A DNA stretch of 64,000 nt from Vanilla planifolia. Its lineage: Eukaryota; Streptophyta; Magnoliopsida; Asparagales; Orchidaceae. Under the pieces are notes generated by a model. It was not told the origin of the DNA, did not search any database, and saw nothing but the letters and a program-made list of their open reading frames with translations. The stretch lies in contig CM043868.1 in NCBI GenBank assembly GCA_023846275.1, positions 18,013,755-18,077,754 of the forward strand, given 5' to 3'. Made by a program: the position numbers and the translations under genes. Below, in pieces: positions 1 to 13,639 of this stretch (position 1 is its first letter; every line of letters begins with the position of its first letter).

Positions 1-1507
1 TGCTAGTTTTTTTAACTTAACCCTTAACAGTTAATATTGATGATTATCTGGTTTAGAAACAGATTACTCGAGTTAATATAGGTTTCATTTGGTTGCAATT
101 GTTACTATTAAAATGCTTGTTGAGAAATGAAAAAATGGTTGGAATTAAAATATCATGGCAGTTTAATATCAAATTTTACAATTTTTAAGATACTAATAAA
201 CGTAATTTAAATATTTAGTTTATTTTTCTTAAATAAGTGAACTTAAATTGATAAAAACATAATTCTTTGATAATTTATTTCATATCCTTGAATAAGGACA
301 TGTATAAAAAATGGCAAGGGATTCTTTACAATTTTTTTCTTGCACAAAATGTGTCAAATTTTCTTGAGCATTTTTCTTGAATGGTCTTGTGGTGCACCAG
401 AACTTGAAATTTTTTCTTGCTGCTAGTCACCACTTTTTTGGAAGTAATTCCATGATGCCAATGTTTAAAAGGTCAAACTTTGGTTGTTATAAGTATAATT
501 TTTCATGGAGCAAACCATTTTATATGTTGGATCTGTAGTGTTTCTATTGTCTTCCAAGGTTCTTGTTATTTTTATCTTGGTAGCATGTGGAATAAGAAGT
601 TTCCATGTCTACCAATTTCACCATAGTGGCTTTGTTTATATTTTCTTATATTTATATTATATGAAATAAGAGTAAGAAATTCTAGTTTCTATCTTTTTTT
701 TCATTTTGTTTGTTTCAAGAATAATTGAGTTTGATTCTTTATTTTTCTATTGATTCTTTTCCGATCGAGTCACTTCAACAATCTTTAATGGTTATATGGA
801 TTAGTGAGCTCCCATAAGAGATAAAAAAACAAAAATAATATTTTTTATTTAATATTTATATTAAAATTAAAGTAAATTATATAAATTATATTTAAATTGC
901 ACTTGAGTCATTTGATTACTTATCACATTCATATTTTATTATTAAATTATAATTAGAATAAGTACAAATATGGAATTGAAGAACCTGTTGTATGATATAA
1001 TGATAGTTTTCAACTTTCCCTTTATTTGTGTTCCTCTTAGAATCAAAATGTTAAAAAATGTGTAATTTTTCTGAGTTTATCCACTCAGATTTATCCTTTG
1101 CTCTTTCAAATTATATCAGCACCTTACTCCTAGAACTATAGACCTATTTTGTTTTTGTTTGTTAAAACAATACTATGGGAAGGGCTGATTTGAGGATAAG
1201 GAATTCGCAGATCTACTTATTTCTTTCCTATGCATTCTTTCTCTTAAAGTACTACCATTGTGTATTGATATTTATTTGGGTATAGAATAAGATCTGTTTA
1301 TTTTCTTCTATTCTTTTCAATCGAATAGAAAGGATTGAAAACTGAAAATTGGAAGAGAGGGAACATTTTTTTTCTGATTTATTAGATTATAGATTTGAAT
1401 TTCGAATTGATTTTTGAATTAGATTAGTCTTAGTTCTTAGTTTTGTTTCATATCTTTTGTTTAATCTGTATTTGTCTTTTATTGTAGTTTTTTCAATGCC
1501 AAATTGC
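1..1507. other. Non-coding T-rich DNA
   Basis: No open frame with coding character is visible. The plus strand is strongly T-rich with many T runs, as is usual for plant introns read on this strand. No terminal repeats or target duplications were seen. It may be intergenic DNA or part of a long 5' intron of eEF2; the sequence does not decide. Confidence 0.5.
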
Positions 1508-1666
1508 CAAGGTTCCGAATTCTTAGAAGAATTTTTTAGGAAAGAAAAACAAATTCTTTCTTTAATTTTACTCCAAGAAATCTGTTTTACCTTATACAGT
1601 CCACATAGAGAACGTATTTGGTTATCGGCCATTTTCTTTAAAAATGGTTTGGTGGCTCATTCATAA
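1508..1666 (+). pseudogene. matK: Plastid matK C-terminal fragment in nuclear DNA
   Basis: MatK is the plastid maturase encoded inside the trnK intron. The plus frame ending at the TAA of 1664-1666 reads GSEFLEEFF, then QILSLIL, then PHRERIW, ending LVAHS. This matches the order and spacing of the MatK C-terminal block (GxxLEEFF, QVLSLIF, SHRERIWYLDIIRINDLVN). Only about 50 residues are recognisable; upstream the frame is unrelated to MatK domain X. Several conserved positions are changed (WYLDIIRIND has become [10 protein letters not shown]), so it is an old insertion. The next ~90 bases, with TTCATGAGAACTTCTC, may be trnK 3' intron sequence. Nuclear plastid insertion is the natural explanation; a mitochondrial origin of the copy cannot be excluded. 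Confidence 0.72.
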
Positions 1667-4600
1667 TTGTTCATGAGAACTTCTCATTTTCATCATTTTC
1701 ATGTGAAAATAAGAAAAAAAAAAAGGATTCATGGATGTTTATTTTGAAATGTTCATATATTTATATCCATGGTCCCTTATTGGATTAAATTCAGAGGTTT
1801 TCCTTTACTTTGTTTGTGTTAACAAAAAATTTAATATACCTTGATTCCTTGTTTTGAATCATACGACATTGATGGATTCTATTTTGCCATTTTTTAGGTA
1901 TTAATTGAGACGAGTTTTTTTTAGATAAGTCGTATTGATGATGACCTTTTAATCAGCTTTTTTGTTTTGTTTTTTTATGGCATTTATTATGACTATGGGC
2001 ATTTCAAACTTGAAATTGTTGTTTTGTTTTGATTGATTCAATATGGGCACAAGTGCATTTTTGTGCTTATTCGAGATTTTAGATGTTTATGCTTTGTTTG
2101 GTGACTGGGGCTTTATTATAATTCCTATTGTTGTTCTGTAAGACTATTCTTCTATTAGATATATTTGAAGATTGATAATTCTAGAAGATTAATAGTTGTT
2201 AGGTACAACGTTATAAGAGAGATGTGCTACTTTGCTAACATAAAGAGTGAATGTGAAATTCCTTGATCCTATCTTACAGTTATATGAAACTTTGTCATAT
2301 TGTAATAGTTTGTTCTTTGTTATCCTTCTATTTTTCCAACTTTCTTATACCTAAGCATGCTAATTTTTGCAACATAATATGTTTGGTTTCATTTCTTGTT
2401 TGGGTAAATGGCACAAGCTTCTGCATGCTAAATGCTCTTTTGTTAACAATTATTTGTTTTTAATTTCTAAACATGTTGAAATAATTTTGTGGATAGCAAC
2501 TACTTTAGTCATTTTGAACTAATGCTTGTTGTAAAGTTTGTTGAGCTAGATTGGCTCAAGCAGACTTTGGTGACGTATTGTCTTGGCACTAAAGCTCAAA
2601 GTGATCTCAGATAAAGTTTTTGGATACTTTCATAAGGAGACTTCAATTGGCAAATGTTTTTCATTTCCTTTTTGGCTAGTTATTGTAAGTATGCATGTCT
2701 TATGATCAAGCTATTTTATTATATCTAACTTAGAAAAGTGCTATTTGTGAGTTTAAGAAACAATCATTCATTTGTAAACCATGTTAAAGCTGCTAAAACC
2801 TTTTGTTTAAGTTTAGGGATGAAATTAATAATAGAAGCATGTAATTGTAAATTTTGGAAGATTTGAAAAATAGCATCTGCAGGATATCCTTTTTAGATTA
2901 TTTCATTTAGTTTGACCAAGTAGTGGGATGGATGATTTTAGCTGACAAATTCAAACATTCTAGACTGTTTATTTACAACCATCTAGGTGAAAATCAGGAA
3001 TAGTTGTTTATACCCATCCATTGTTTCAGCCCTTGGAGCACAAGATAAGCTTTGATTGGTGCTTAAAAACTGGTTGCTTTTGTGATTAGTTTTCATGAGT
3101 TAAGTTGAGTTTTGGGGGGATTAAATATGAAATTTGAAATCCTTTTATATCTTTCTTCATGCATTTTAGCTCTAAGCTTCTTTCTTTGTCTTCACCCATG
3201 AAGAATCCAAAATTACCTTGGGAGACTTTCCTTCAATTAGTCGTAAACTGCAAAAAGACTTCCTTTTCAAGGTTTACACTATGTCATATAAGGAATCTAC
3301 TTGAGTTTTATTTTTGAAATGTAGAAAAAGACTTTAAATCTATTGTTTCGTCAAACTTCTTGCTAAAATTGACTTTATACTGACAAAAAATTCTTTTTTT
3401 AAAGTTTATATATTTATTTTGTTGTTTTCCTTAAATTTTTTTAGTTTTTTTACTATAAGTTGGCTTTGTCTGATTCTGAGATTCGAACACGATTTCAAAA
3501 AAAAAAAAAAAATCTATTTTAAACCTCATTTTTTTGTAAAACATTTTCTGGCAAAATTTTATTTCTGGTCAACTTTTGTTTTTCAAAACTCCTTTTTGAA
3601 ACTTATTTTAAAACCTCATTTCTAGACTTACAAGCCACTATCAAACAAGTCTTAATTGGTCAAAGATTCCTAGAAATGTTTTTTACATGTGTCGAGGTGC
3701 TGCAGAAAAAAAAACTTCTATATTCAATTTTGTGTTCTGATCTTGTTTCTGCAAGAATATATTCTTCTAAAGTTGAATCTTTATTTTTTTGCATCTATCA
3801 AAAAATTGAAACCGTACATTTTCTCTTTGTTTGTTATTAGCAAGAAATAGATTCATTATAACATGTTTCAAATATAGCATGCATTTAACTTTTGATATGT
3901 TTGCACTTAGTTTGTTATTTGAGGTATCTTTGCCCTTCTTGCTCTGATCAGGGAGCTTGTGAAAAAGATCTAGGTTGTTCTGTTGCGTGGATTGTATTTA
4001 GGTTTCTATCCAGTGTTAAAAAATGAATGATCCTTATATGGTTTTTAAGCTTGACATGGTTAAAGAATCATGCTTAGTGGCATTTGGTTTGGTGTGGTGG
4101 GAGTTTGTGTGGGATTATTTGTGATCTGAATGTAAATATGTTTTTGTGCCCTGTAACCAATACTATATTTAATGAAAATATGTTAGTAACTCGGCAGTCT
4201 AGTTTATATAAAAAAAAAATTCAGTTTCTGCTTGTATGTTCTTAAGTTCTTATTTGTAAAAAAAGTTAATTAATACAGGTAACTGTTTGTTTTTCTTTTA
4301 ATATTTTTTGTGCAGTTACATAGTGTTAAAACATTGGTTCATATCAATCCCTTTGTTGATTAGTTTTCGGTCAAAATGAAAATTGGCTATATTTCACAAG
4401 GTTCGTGTGTCCAAATTTTTCTTATTTGCAAGCTTTATGCAGCTAGACCAAAAGAAAGAAAGTCCTATTGGAGATGGATATGCTCATAATTACTGCTTTA
4501 TATGTATAAATTTGCCTTCTTTTGAGTGCCTTCCTTGTTTTCCTTCCTTCCTCTTCTTTTCCTCTGTGTTTTTAGTTAGATTTTGGTTTCAAATTCTTCC

Positions 4601-5731
4601 TAGGTAGCCTGAATCTTCATTGAATCTCTTAGCTTGAATGTTGGAGTAGAATTTTCAGCCTTTTATGGGAAAGAGGGGTGCTTCTTGAGTAGGTTTTAGG
4701 TAGTCGATTGCTTCCTAGGAGCAGCAACAAGGCTGTCAGCTAGTAGAAACAAGGTAAAGAGGAGGAAAAGGGACCGCCCTTGGGACGCTAAATTTATTTC
4801 TCCCCAGCATTGCAATCCATCAATAGGATTTACAAGTTCATTTGGCCTTTCATTTTGGTGAATTGGATTTATCTGAAATTATCCCATATCTGGGACATTG
4901 CAGCTAAAATAAGGCTCTTGTCTGGTCTGTCATCATCATTTCCACTTTTGTTGATTTGATCTTTCATCCAAAGGCCCAGCTGAAGTGAAAATATATCGTT
5001 CAGTTGGTCTCTATTGATGATTTAATCACGTTTTGAATTGGTCTTGAATGTGATTTTTATCTCAAACTTTGGTCAGGTAAAAAATCCTGTTGTGGTTGAT
5101 CAAAAGATCAGATTTGCAGATGAGCGAGTTGATCATTTTATACTTTTAGGATCTTAATCTAGGCTGGGAGTAACCAGTTTTCACATTTTGGTTGTCAACG
5201 CTGATGGTCTTATTGACAAATTGGCGTATGATTCTCTTGATCATGCTTTGTTTTAGTTGATTAATTTTTTTCCAGCTTGAAGCAACTACGATATGAAAAT
5301 TTTTGTGTTTGTTTAGAAACTGTTTGTCATTGACTAACATCATCCATCTTGGCCCGGCCGAGTTCTGCGATATATTTGCCTTGGAATTGTTTTCTTTACA
5401 AGTGCTTGCTGGGATGAATTCTTGTTATTCTTCTTTGTTATGCTTTTAGTGCTGCAATTTCTTTATTGAAAATATAATTCTCGTGCATGTAATCCAATAT
5501 TTAGGATAGCGTGGCTTATTTACATACTGTAAATTGCCGTTGTCAATATAACCTTGTAGTTGAATCACCTTTGTTTAAGACTTTTCTGATCATATCGTAT
5601 ACTTGCAGATTTGCTAATATCATGGCTATGCCAATAGGCTGCTAAACGAGCCTTAGTCTGTTAACAAATCCTATTTTAAGCAGAGTGCATTGATTATTTG
5701 ATGAGTATGATTCAAAATCCAATTATCTATG
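1667..5731. other. Non-coding T-rich DNA upstream of eEF2
   Basis: About 4 kb without a supported exon. T strongly exceeds A on the plus strand. Plant eEF2 genes often carry a 5' UTR intron, and a good acceptor lies at the right end (5731-5734), so part of this stretch is probably that intron. The donor and first exon were not identified with confidence; AAG/GTAAAG at 4751-4759 is one candidate. Slightly GC-richer patches near 4700-4800 and 5340-5370 do not give a recognisable protein. Confidence 0.4.
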
Positions 5732-5774
5732 CAGGTCTGACGTAGCTTGGAGTTCATCATTTACTTCGGACAAG
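5732..5774 (+). promoter_or_regulatory. eEF2 5' leader with intron acceptor
   Basis: The sequence TCTATGCAG/GTCTGACG places a splice acceptor at 5733-5734, so a short leader exon of about 40 bases (5735-5774) precedes the ATG. The ATG context is GACAAGATGG, with A at -3 (ACAAG before ATG is AAG) and G at +4, a good plant initiation context. That an intron ends here is inferred from the acceptor and from the habit of plant eEF2 genes. Confidence 0.55.
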
Positions 5775-8700
5775 ATGGTGAAGTTCACAGCAGAAGAGCT
5801 TCGAAGGATTATGGATCTAAAGCATAACATTCGAAACATGTCTGTCATTGCTCATGTTGATCATGGTATGAAGCCTAAACTTGTTTTACTTTATTGTGCT
5901 GTTATTTGTCTACTTTGTCTTAAAATTTGCCAGTGGTGTTTTCATCTTGATTTATTGTTTTGCTGTTTTTAATGTTATTTTAATAGTTCAATTGATAGAA
6001 GTTTTTTTATTTTTTCTTTTCCTGTGTTATTTTCAATTGAAGTTATTATTTTTTTTTTCAATGGAATAGAAATCATGTAATTTGCTGGCAATATCAAGAC
6101 AATTGTTGCTATAAATAATCTAGCATTTGTCAATTATTAGCTTTGTCTTTTTTTGGGGTAAGAATTACATCAAACTTTTTATAATGCTTTGCAAGGCTAA
6201 ATTCTATGCTTTCTGTACCACTGGTTTAGTGTCTAGAAAGTTGTTTGTAATCATGATCAAGCTGTTTTGTATAGTTTTTTAGATTCTATTGTTCTGGATT
6301 GATTTTTGTGGTATATAAAATGTTTCACCGTTTAGCAGGGAGAAATCTGCATACTTTTCCCTTCTTTGAATTGTCTAATTATCTCGGTTAAGAGATCTGT
6401 GGTTGTGTAGTTTCTTTATTGCCATTGGTGGTACCTTTGTGGCAATTTATATTGCGATCCATAGGTTTTCTAATATACTCGTGTCTTCGTTAGTTAACTT
6501 TTATATCCAATGGTTGCATCCTCTTCCTTTTTTTGGGTATTTGACCTTTAGATTGATTTGTTTGTTTTTTGCAGGGAAGTCTACACTGACAGATTCGCTT
6601 GTGGCAGCAGCTGGCATCATTGCACAGGAAGTTGCAGGTGATGTTCGGATGACTGATACCCGCCAGGATGAGGCTGAAAGAGGCATCACCATCAAGTCAA
6701 CTGGCATTTCTCTTTACTATGAGATGGACAGTGATAGTCTAAAGAATTACAAGGGTGAGAGGATAGGAAATGAATATCTTATCAATCTAATTGATTCACC
6801 GGGGCATGTGGATTTTTCGTCAGAGGTTACGGCTGCATTGCGAATCACTGACGGTGCACTTGTTGTTGTTGACTGCGTGGAGGGTGTATGTGTACAGACG
6901 GAAACTGTCCTACGTCAAGCTCTTGGAGAAAGAATTAGGCCTGTGTTGACCGTTAACAAGATGGATAGGTGTTTCCTAGAGTTGCAAGTAGAAGGAGAAG
7001 AAGCTTACCAGACTTTTCAACGTGTCATTGAGAATGCAAATGTGATCATGGCTACATATGAGGATCCTCTTCTTGGTGATGTCCAAGTCTATCCAGAGAA
7101 AGGAACTGTAGCTTTCTCTGCTGGGTTGCATGGCTGGGCTTTTACTTTGACAAACTTTGCTAAAATGTACGCAGCTAAGTTTGGAGTCGATGAAAGCAAG
7201 ATGATGGAGAGGCTCTGGGGTGAAAACTTCTTTGATCCTGCTACAAAGAAGTGGACCACCAAGAATACTGGATCTCCCACTTGCAAGCGTGGTTTTGTTC
7301 AGTTCTGCTACGAGCCAATCAAGCAAATTATTAGAACGTGCATGAATGATCAGAAGGATAAATTGTGGCCTATGTTATCCAAGCTTGGCGTGACAATGAA
7401 ATCTGAGGAAAAGGAACTTGTGGGGAAGGCTTTGATGAAGCGAGTGATGCAGACTTGGTTGCCAGCCAGCAATGCCCTTCTTGAAATGATGATCTTTCAT
7501 CTCCCATCTCCGTCCAAGGCTCAAAAGTATCGTGTTGAGAACCTTTACGAGGGTCCACTTGATGATCAATATGCCAATGCTATCAGGAACTGTGATCCAG
7601 AGGGTCCTCTGATGCTCTATGTTTCAAAGATGATTCCTGCATCGGACAAAGGAAGGTTCTATGCGTTTGGTCGTGTTTTCTCGGGCAAGGTTTCAACTGG
7701 TTTGAAGGTTAGAATTATGGGGCCAAATTATGTACCTGGTCAGAAGAAGGATTTGTATGTAAAAAGCGTTCAGAGAACCGTTATTTGGATGGGTAAGAAA
7801 CAGGAGTCTGTTGAGGATGTTCCTTGTGGTAACACGGTGGCCTTGGTTGGCCTCGATCAGTTTATAACCAAGAATGCTACTTTGACGAATGAGAAGGAGG
7901 TGGATGCTCATCCTATAAGAGCCATGAAATTTTCTGTTTCTCCGGTGGTTCGTGTTGCGGTGAGCTGCAAGGTTGCCTCAGATCTCCCAAAGCTTGTAGA
8001 AGGCTTAAAAAGGCTTGCCAAATCCGATCCTATGGTTGTCTGTACTATAGAGGAATCTGGTGAGCATATCGTTGCCGGGGCTGGGGAGTTGCATCTTGAG
8101 ATATGCTTGAAGGATCTGCAAGAAGACTTCATGGGAGGTGCGGAGATTTTGGTTTCCGATCCAGTGGTTTCCTTCCGTGAAACCGTTTTGGAGAAGTCTT
8201 CCAGGACGGTTATGAGCAAGTCCCCAAACAAACATAACCGGCTTTACATGGAGGCCCGACCCATGGAGGATGGCCTTGCGGAGGCCATCGATGACGGTCG
8301 TATCGGTCCACGTGATGACCCCAAGGTTCGGGCAAAAGTGCTGTCAGAAGAGTTTGGATGGGACAAAGATCTTGCCAAAAAGATTTGGTGCTTTGGGCCA
8401 GAGACTACGGGACCTAACATGGTTGTTGACATGTGTAAGGGTGTCCAGTATCTTAACGAAATCAAGGATTCCGTTGTTGCTGGATTTCAGTGGGCATCGA
8501 AAGAGGGTGCTCTTGCAGAGGAGAACATGCGAGCCATTTGCTTTGAGGTTTGTGATGTTGTGCTGCATGCCGATGCCATACATCGAGGTGGTGGTCAAAT
8601 CATTCCTACCGCCCGAAGGGTGATTTACGCTGCTCAATTGACGGCAAAGCCAAGGCTTCTGGAACCTGTATACCTGGTGGAGATCCAGGCTCCAGAGCAG

Positions 8701-9015
8701 GCACTTGGTGGTATCTACGGTGTTCTGAATCAGAAGAGAGGTCATGTGTTTGAAGAGATGCAGAGACCGGGCACTCCGCTCTACAATATCAAGGCCTACC
8801 TTCCCGTCATCGAGTCCTTTGGTTTTTCGGGTACATTGAGGGCTGCTACTTCTGGTCAAGCTTTCCCACAGTGCGTGTTCGACCACTGGGATATGATGTC
8901 TTCCGATCCTTTGGAGTCCAATTCGCAAGCAGCCGTGCTTGTTGCTGATATTCGCAAGAGGAAGGGTCTCAAGGAGCAAATGACTCCGCTATCCGAGTAC
9001 GAGGACAAGCTTTGA
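5775..9015 (+). CDS. eEF2: Elongation factor 2 (eEF2), two coding exons
   Basis: Cytosolic GTPase that translocates peptidyl-tRNA and mRNA on the 80S ribosome. Exons are 5775-5865 and 6575-9015; the split codon (G/GG, Gly31) restores AHVDHGKST, the P-loop. The joined frame is 844 codons including TGA, giving 843 residues, the usual plant eEF2 length. Visible motifs in order: AHVDHGKST (G1, residues 26-34), RGITIKST (switch I), DSPGHVDFS (G3), NKMDR (G4), FSAG (G5), and near residue 700 [14 protein letters not shown], the loop whose His becomes diphthamide. The C-terminus is YEDKL. No frameshift or internal stop is seen. A longer frame starting at 6403 runs through the intron and is not the real N-terminus. 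Neighbours are repeats, so nothing suggests a shared cluster. Confidence 0.97.
5866..6574 (+). other. eEF2 coding intron
   Basis: GTATGA at the 5' end and TTTTTTGCAG at the 3' end, 709 bases, T-rich. It interrupts the codon for Gly31 in the P-loop, after the first base. Removing it restores a continuous eEF2 frame. A downstream ATG inside the intron stays open into exon 2 but gives residues foreign to eEF2. Confidence 0.95.
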
Positions 9016-11105
9016 GGTAATAATAAATGATCTTCCATTATTTATAAGCCCCTCCTTTTTCACAACATCATATCTGTGATGATGTTCCTGCATTAATTAG
9101 CTTATTTTTCTTTTCGTCTTTGTTGTGAACCTGAATAGTACGGGTATGAGTTCATTTTACACTCCTGTCGACTTTTTTCTGTTAATTTTGAGCCAATGTT
9201 TGTGCTGTCGTGTCATATTCATACGTGGCTCTGTATTGTACCGTTATTGTTGGAGAATGTGGTGCCATTTTTGTTTTTTAAATGTTTCTATTGTAGTAAA
9301 TTTACTTCGAGTTCTTTGACCTTTGTTGGCTTGGTGAGAAAATAATTTTTTTTTTACAGGAAAAAATGGTAACTTCCACAAATTACAAGTTCGACAGCTT
9401 GTCTCGTATTATCTGACTTATATTAAATTACCTGATGTTTGATTGCAAATTTGTAATGTTTGTGTTAGGACTATATCAACAACAAATCAACCAATTATTG
9501 GCTTGCGTTTTCCTTCACGGGGATGTTTGTGGTGGTCAACTTATCCAAAATATGATGTTTGTAGCTCAAGTGTGGATCTATGTATTACAATATTACTACT
9601 TTCTTCACAGGGAAATTTTCTGATGTTGGATATTTAGTATTTTATTTAATTTTTTCAAAAAGGTTTGAGTGTTAATTCGTATTTGAGTCATGTACTAAAC
9701 ATCAATATCGATTATAATTCACTGCCATGTAATCCACAAGCTTGAATTCCAACAAAGTAATCGGCTTTATTAAATCCGTACATTCCAAAAGACAACAACT
9801 TTCCACCAATAGCTCAACTGTTCGAGTTTGATGACCAATAATTAATCTTTTGGATAAGAAATCTCTTTGGAATAGTCATATAAATGTCGTGTAACTGATT
9901 ACTTAAGCTCATTGAATAAATTTTTCACATAATTCTAAACACTGAATAATTTTTTATATAAAATATGCACTATGTTGACTGATAGGATGCATCAAATTTA
10001 ATGTATATGAATGATGTAATATACATTAAGCATATTTTTATATTAATTATACATCATTCAAGTGCATGATTATTTATAAAATAATAATTAATATGTTCAT
10101 ATTAGACAGCCTATCAATTGTACTAAGTTGTTAGCATAACTATATTTATATCATCATGAATCAGTTAGTAGATATGTAATTTAAATGTATAATATATAAT
10201 ATCATATTATTTGATATGACATTCTATAATATTGTTCATTTATTTTACTATGTCAAATAAAAAATGATATATCTTAATACTATTATTAAGTTCAACTAGT
10301 TTATTATGTTATTAAATCATTGTTTTATATTATATTACTTAATGTTTATTTGTTGTACTTTTTAAAGAAACTAAGAGTATATCAATTAATTTTCATATAT
10401 TATATATTAAAGTCATTTAATTAATATTATTTTTATTATTAAAAGTATCAAATATATCAAACATCTCTCATTCTAATAAAAAGTTGTTTGAAGTATTACT
10501 CATAACATCTTAATCTCATTACATTACACTCATTTTAAAAATCTTCCAATGCATACCTCTTCACAATAATATCTTATCAACCTATTAGTATCATATGACT
10601 TAAAACTCTTCAGTTTACACCAAAATGAAACTCCGTTTTATTATTGACCTGATTTTATAGTATCACGAGCTCCTACTTTTGATTAAGAACACCCATGTCC
10701 CCCTAATAAAGAGCCTCACTTGTTTTGGCTATAGGGATTTAACCCAAATGTCATCAAGAAAGTTTCCCTTTTTATTGAAGAGATCATTTCGACTCCTTTA
10801 TCTTCTAAACTTCAACTACTTAACTTTACATTCTATTATGACAATTTAGATCCCTATATTTTTTAAAAGAATTTGAGATAATTACGTCTTTAAATGTCAT
10901 ATTTGGGCCCATCTGATGTAAATTCTTTCGTATATATCTTAAAGATGCAGCTTTATAATAGTTCTAAAAATTACCTCATACGTTAATTTCCTTATTTGAT
11001 AAACTCAAAAAGTTATTTTTATCCTCCTTCATCATTTGTATCAAACCTAAAAAATATCTAAATCTCTTTTTGATTTAAAACAACACCAAAAAGAACCACT
11101 TCAAG
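9016..11105. other. eEF2 3' UTR, then AT-rich intergenic DNA
   Basis: The 3' UTR starts at 9016; an AATAAA at 9022-9027 is too near the stop to be the working signal, and the cleavage site is not clear. Beyond about 9350 the composition shifts to AT-rich intergenic DNA without recognisable coding sequence. A short pair of inverted repeats (AATGATGTA with TACATCATT) lies at about 10010-10060 and could form a hairpin. Confidence 0.5.
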
Positions 11106-11640
11106 CTTACCTTCAACTTTTTAGAAAAGCTTTTAAAGAGATTGATTAGAAAGACTCAATTTTCCCAAGTAACCCTCATGAGACTCTTCAACTAAAAGAT
11201 TCCAAAAACACTTGGTCAATTGTTCACCAAAATCATTATAGAAAATCTTTAACAAAGTTATTTATTTAATTAATGAAGAGGAATTCTCATTAGCTCTATC
11301 TGGTAGATTGAAAGAGAATAAATTGTCACCTCCAAAGCCCCTTGATCAAAGGCAAAAAAAGTCTTGAGATACCAAAAATTATCCTTGGAGGGCTCCCTAT
11401 GATCGATAAGAATACTGTTCTCTCAATATTTTAGCACTCTTTTAAGAGCACCATCGAAAACATTTTGGTAGCTATTAAAAAATATGGATTATATCAAAAG
11501 CTAAAACCACTATTGGGAAATAATCAAGACACAACGAAATTTTGTAAATATCATGAGGACCAAGGCCATACAATTGTTGAATGCAAGGCCTTTAAAGTCT
11601 TAATCGAGAGATTGTTGAAAGAAGGCTGCCTCTAAGAGTA
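11106..11640 (+). pseudogene. Decayed Ty3/gypsy gag remnant in copy A
   Basis: A run at 11483-11635 reads as protein with the knuckle-like core CKYHEDQGHTIVEC, followed by AFKVLIERLLKEG and a stop. The pattern C-x2-H-x4-H-x4-C followed by a helix of this kind is typical of gag proteins of Tat/Athila-like gypsy elements. The upstream part carries several stops and frame changes. No LTR could be delimited around it. It is an ancient fragment rather than a mobile element. Confidence 0.7.
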
Positions 11641-13639
11641 CTGAGAAAAGTCTTCAAACTGAATTTTTATTTCTAACAAGCTTCTAGGACCAAGTACCGT
11701 TGAAAGAACCTAGAAAGACAATTAAACTCTTTAACGGTGTTAAAAGACAAAAATAAAGCCTCTGTTAGAATTGTCTGTGTCGATATCAAGATGGAAGCAG
11801 TTTCACTCAAAGAGCTCTCACATATTTGGATTAGAGATCACTTGAAAAGTTTTACCTTAAAAGGTAAAGACACCAAAAGTATGAATTAACTTATTTTATT
11901 AACTCTCATTTTCTGTTCTCTTGATTAACATGACTAAGGATTACTTTCAAAGTTTTTTTAAATTTTAGCATCACTTAAATCTTAATTAACAGATTCTTAA
12001 TGTCTTTCGTTGCCACCAAAATATGGAAAAATATCGAGAGAGATGACCTTTACTCTTTCTTCTTCTCATAATTCATTCACAAATGATACTGGAGATAAGG
12101 TTTAGACTTCTTATCTTCCTTCATCATTGCTATCACATGAAGGATCAGGGAAGCATGCTCTTGCATCATCTCTTTTAAGTGACATCGTAGTTGCATTACA
12201 TGATAGATTCAAGAAACGACCTAGACCTCCCTCTTTTTCTTTTTCGACTATATTGGTAGCATGCAAAACCTCAAGAAAAATTGATTTTACATCATGTCTC
12301 TTCATCACTTTGACAAAAGTTTGATTGTTGCTTTCCCACGCTTTAAATTATGGCCAAATTACAAATATTAGTAATATATTTTTGTTTTATAATATCCTTT
12401 GAAACATGATGACTTGATAGTTTTATAGATAAACATTCTTTTTAGAAACATTACACACTACTCTTCATTACAACATAAATGATGATACAAAGAGTTAGGA
12501 GACCAAATAAAAATATAGAAAATCCTCGAAAAAAAAATTAAAAAGAAGGAAGAGTGCGAAATACCACTACTTTATTCTAAAAGAATTGTTACTATTTATA
12601 TGTCTAGTGAATTTTTAAAATATGATAAAAAAATCTTGGTAAATGATTCATCTATTATTGTGTCAATATCATTGATAATCATATTATAATTATTGATTTA
12701 TAAGTAATATGTACATAACATGAGATATGAATAAACCATATTTTATATGATATGTCTTAAGATTCAATATGAATGTCATAGTATTTGATAGTTATATATT
12801 AGAAATTCTTGAAATAAATAACAATATAGGTATTTCTCAAATGCTATATAATATGTGAGAAAACTCAAACGGCACGCTATGGATTAAAGCCTATGTTTGA
12901 ATAATACATTCCAACCATTATATTTTAGTTAAAACAATGACATAAGAAAAAGTCCCAAACTAAAATCCTCTAAATTTAAATGTAAAATCAAAATCTATTA
13001 CGAAACATTGCCGCGATCATGTTAGATTAGAACACGAGGCATAAGGTATTTAAAAAATGTCTTTTTAGTAAGATTTAATAACTTTTCCTTAAGAAAAAAA
13101 TATTTTTACTCATAGGTATTACTTTTTAAAAATCATATTTTTGAAGTCATTCTTTTTTATAAAATACTTTCAAAATTAAATTGATTATTTATCTAAACAA
13201 GAAATGAAAAACATTTTATTAATCTTAAAAAAATAATAAATAATATAAAAAGTGAAAAAATGATTTTATTTTTTTAGCATAATATTACAAAAATACACTT
13301 CACTTTTAACTTAATACTTTTTTAATAATTGAATAATGAGAATCATTTTATTAAATTTTATCTACAACATATTTATTATACATATATTCTTTTAATAACG
13401 CTTAACAATCACTTGTCAAATATAGTTTTACTTAGCTTAATTTTGATGTTATATTTATATATGTTTTATGAGTTTAAAAATAGGTTTGAAAAAATAAAAA
13501 TAAAATAAAAAATATTTTATCTAAACAAAAGAGAAATTTAATAACAATAATTTTGATAATTGTCAATTAACAAAATTTTAAAACTAATTTAAAACAAATT
13601 TTATAAAAAGAATGTAAGCAATAAATATGACAAAAAAAA

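Noticed and set aside
1387..1632. Minus-strand 81-residue frame over the matK fragment
   Set aside because: The plus strand carries the MatK C-terminal motifs in order; the minus frame is its antisense shadow.
6403..6574. Apparent N-terminal extension of eEF2 reading through upstream sequence
   Set aside because: These residues are hydrophobic intron translation; the true start is at 5775, and splicing at 5866-6574 restores the P-loop and the 843-residue length.
8344..8979. Long minus-strand frame (211 residues) opposite eEF2
   Set aside because: It lies wholly inside the conserved eEF2 exon and has no recognisable protein features; a codon-bias shadow, like the other minus frames at 6501-8465.
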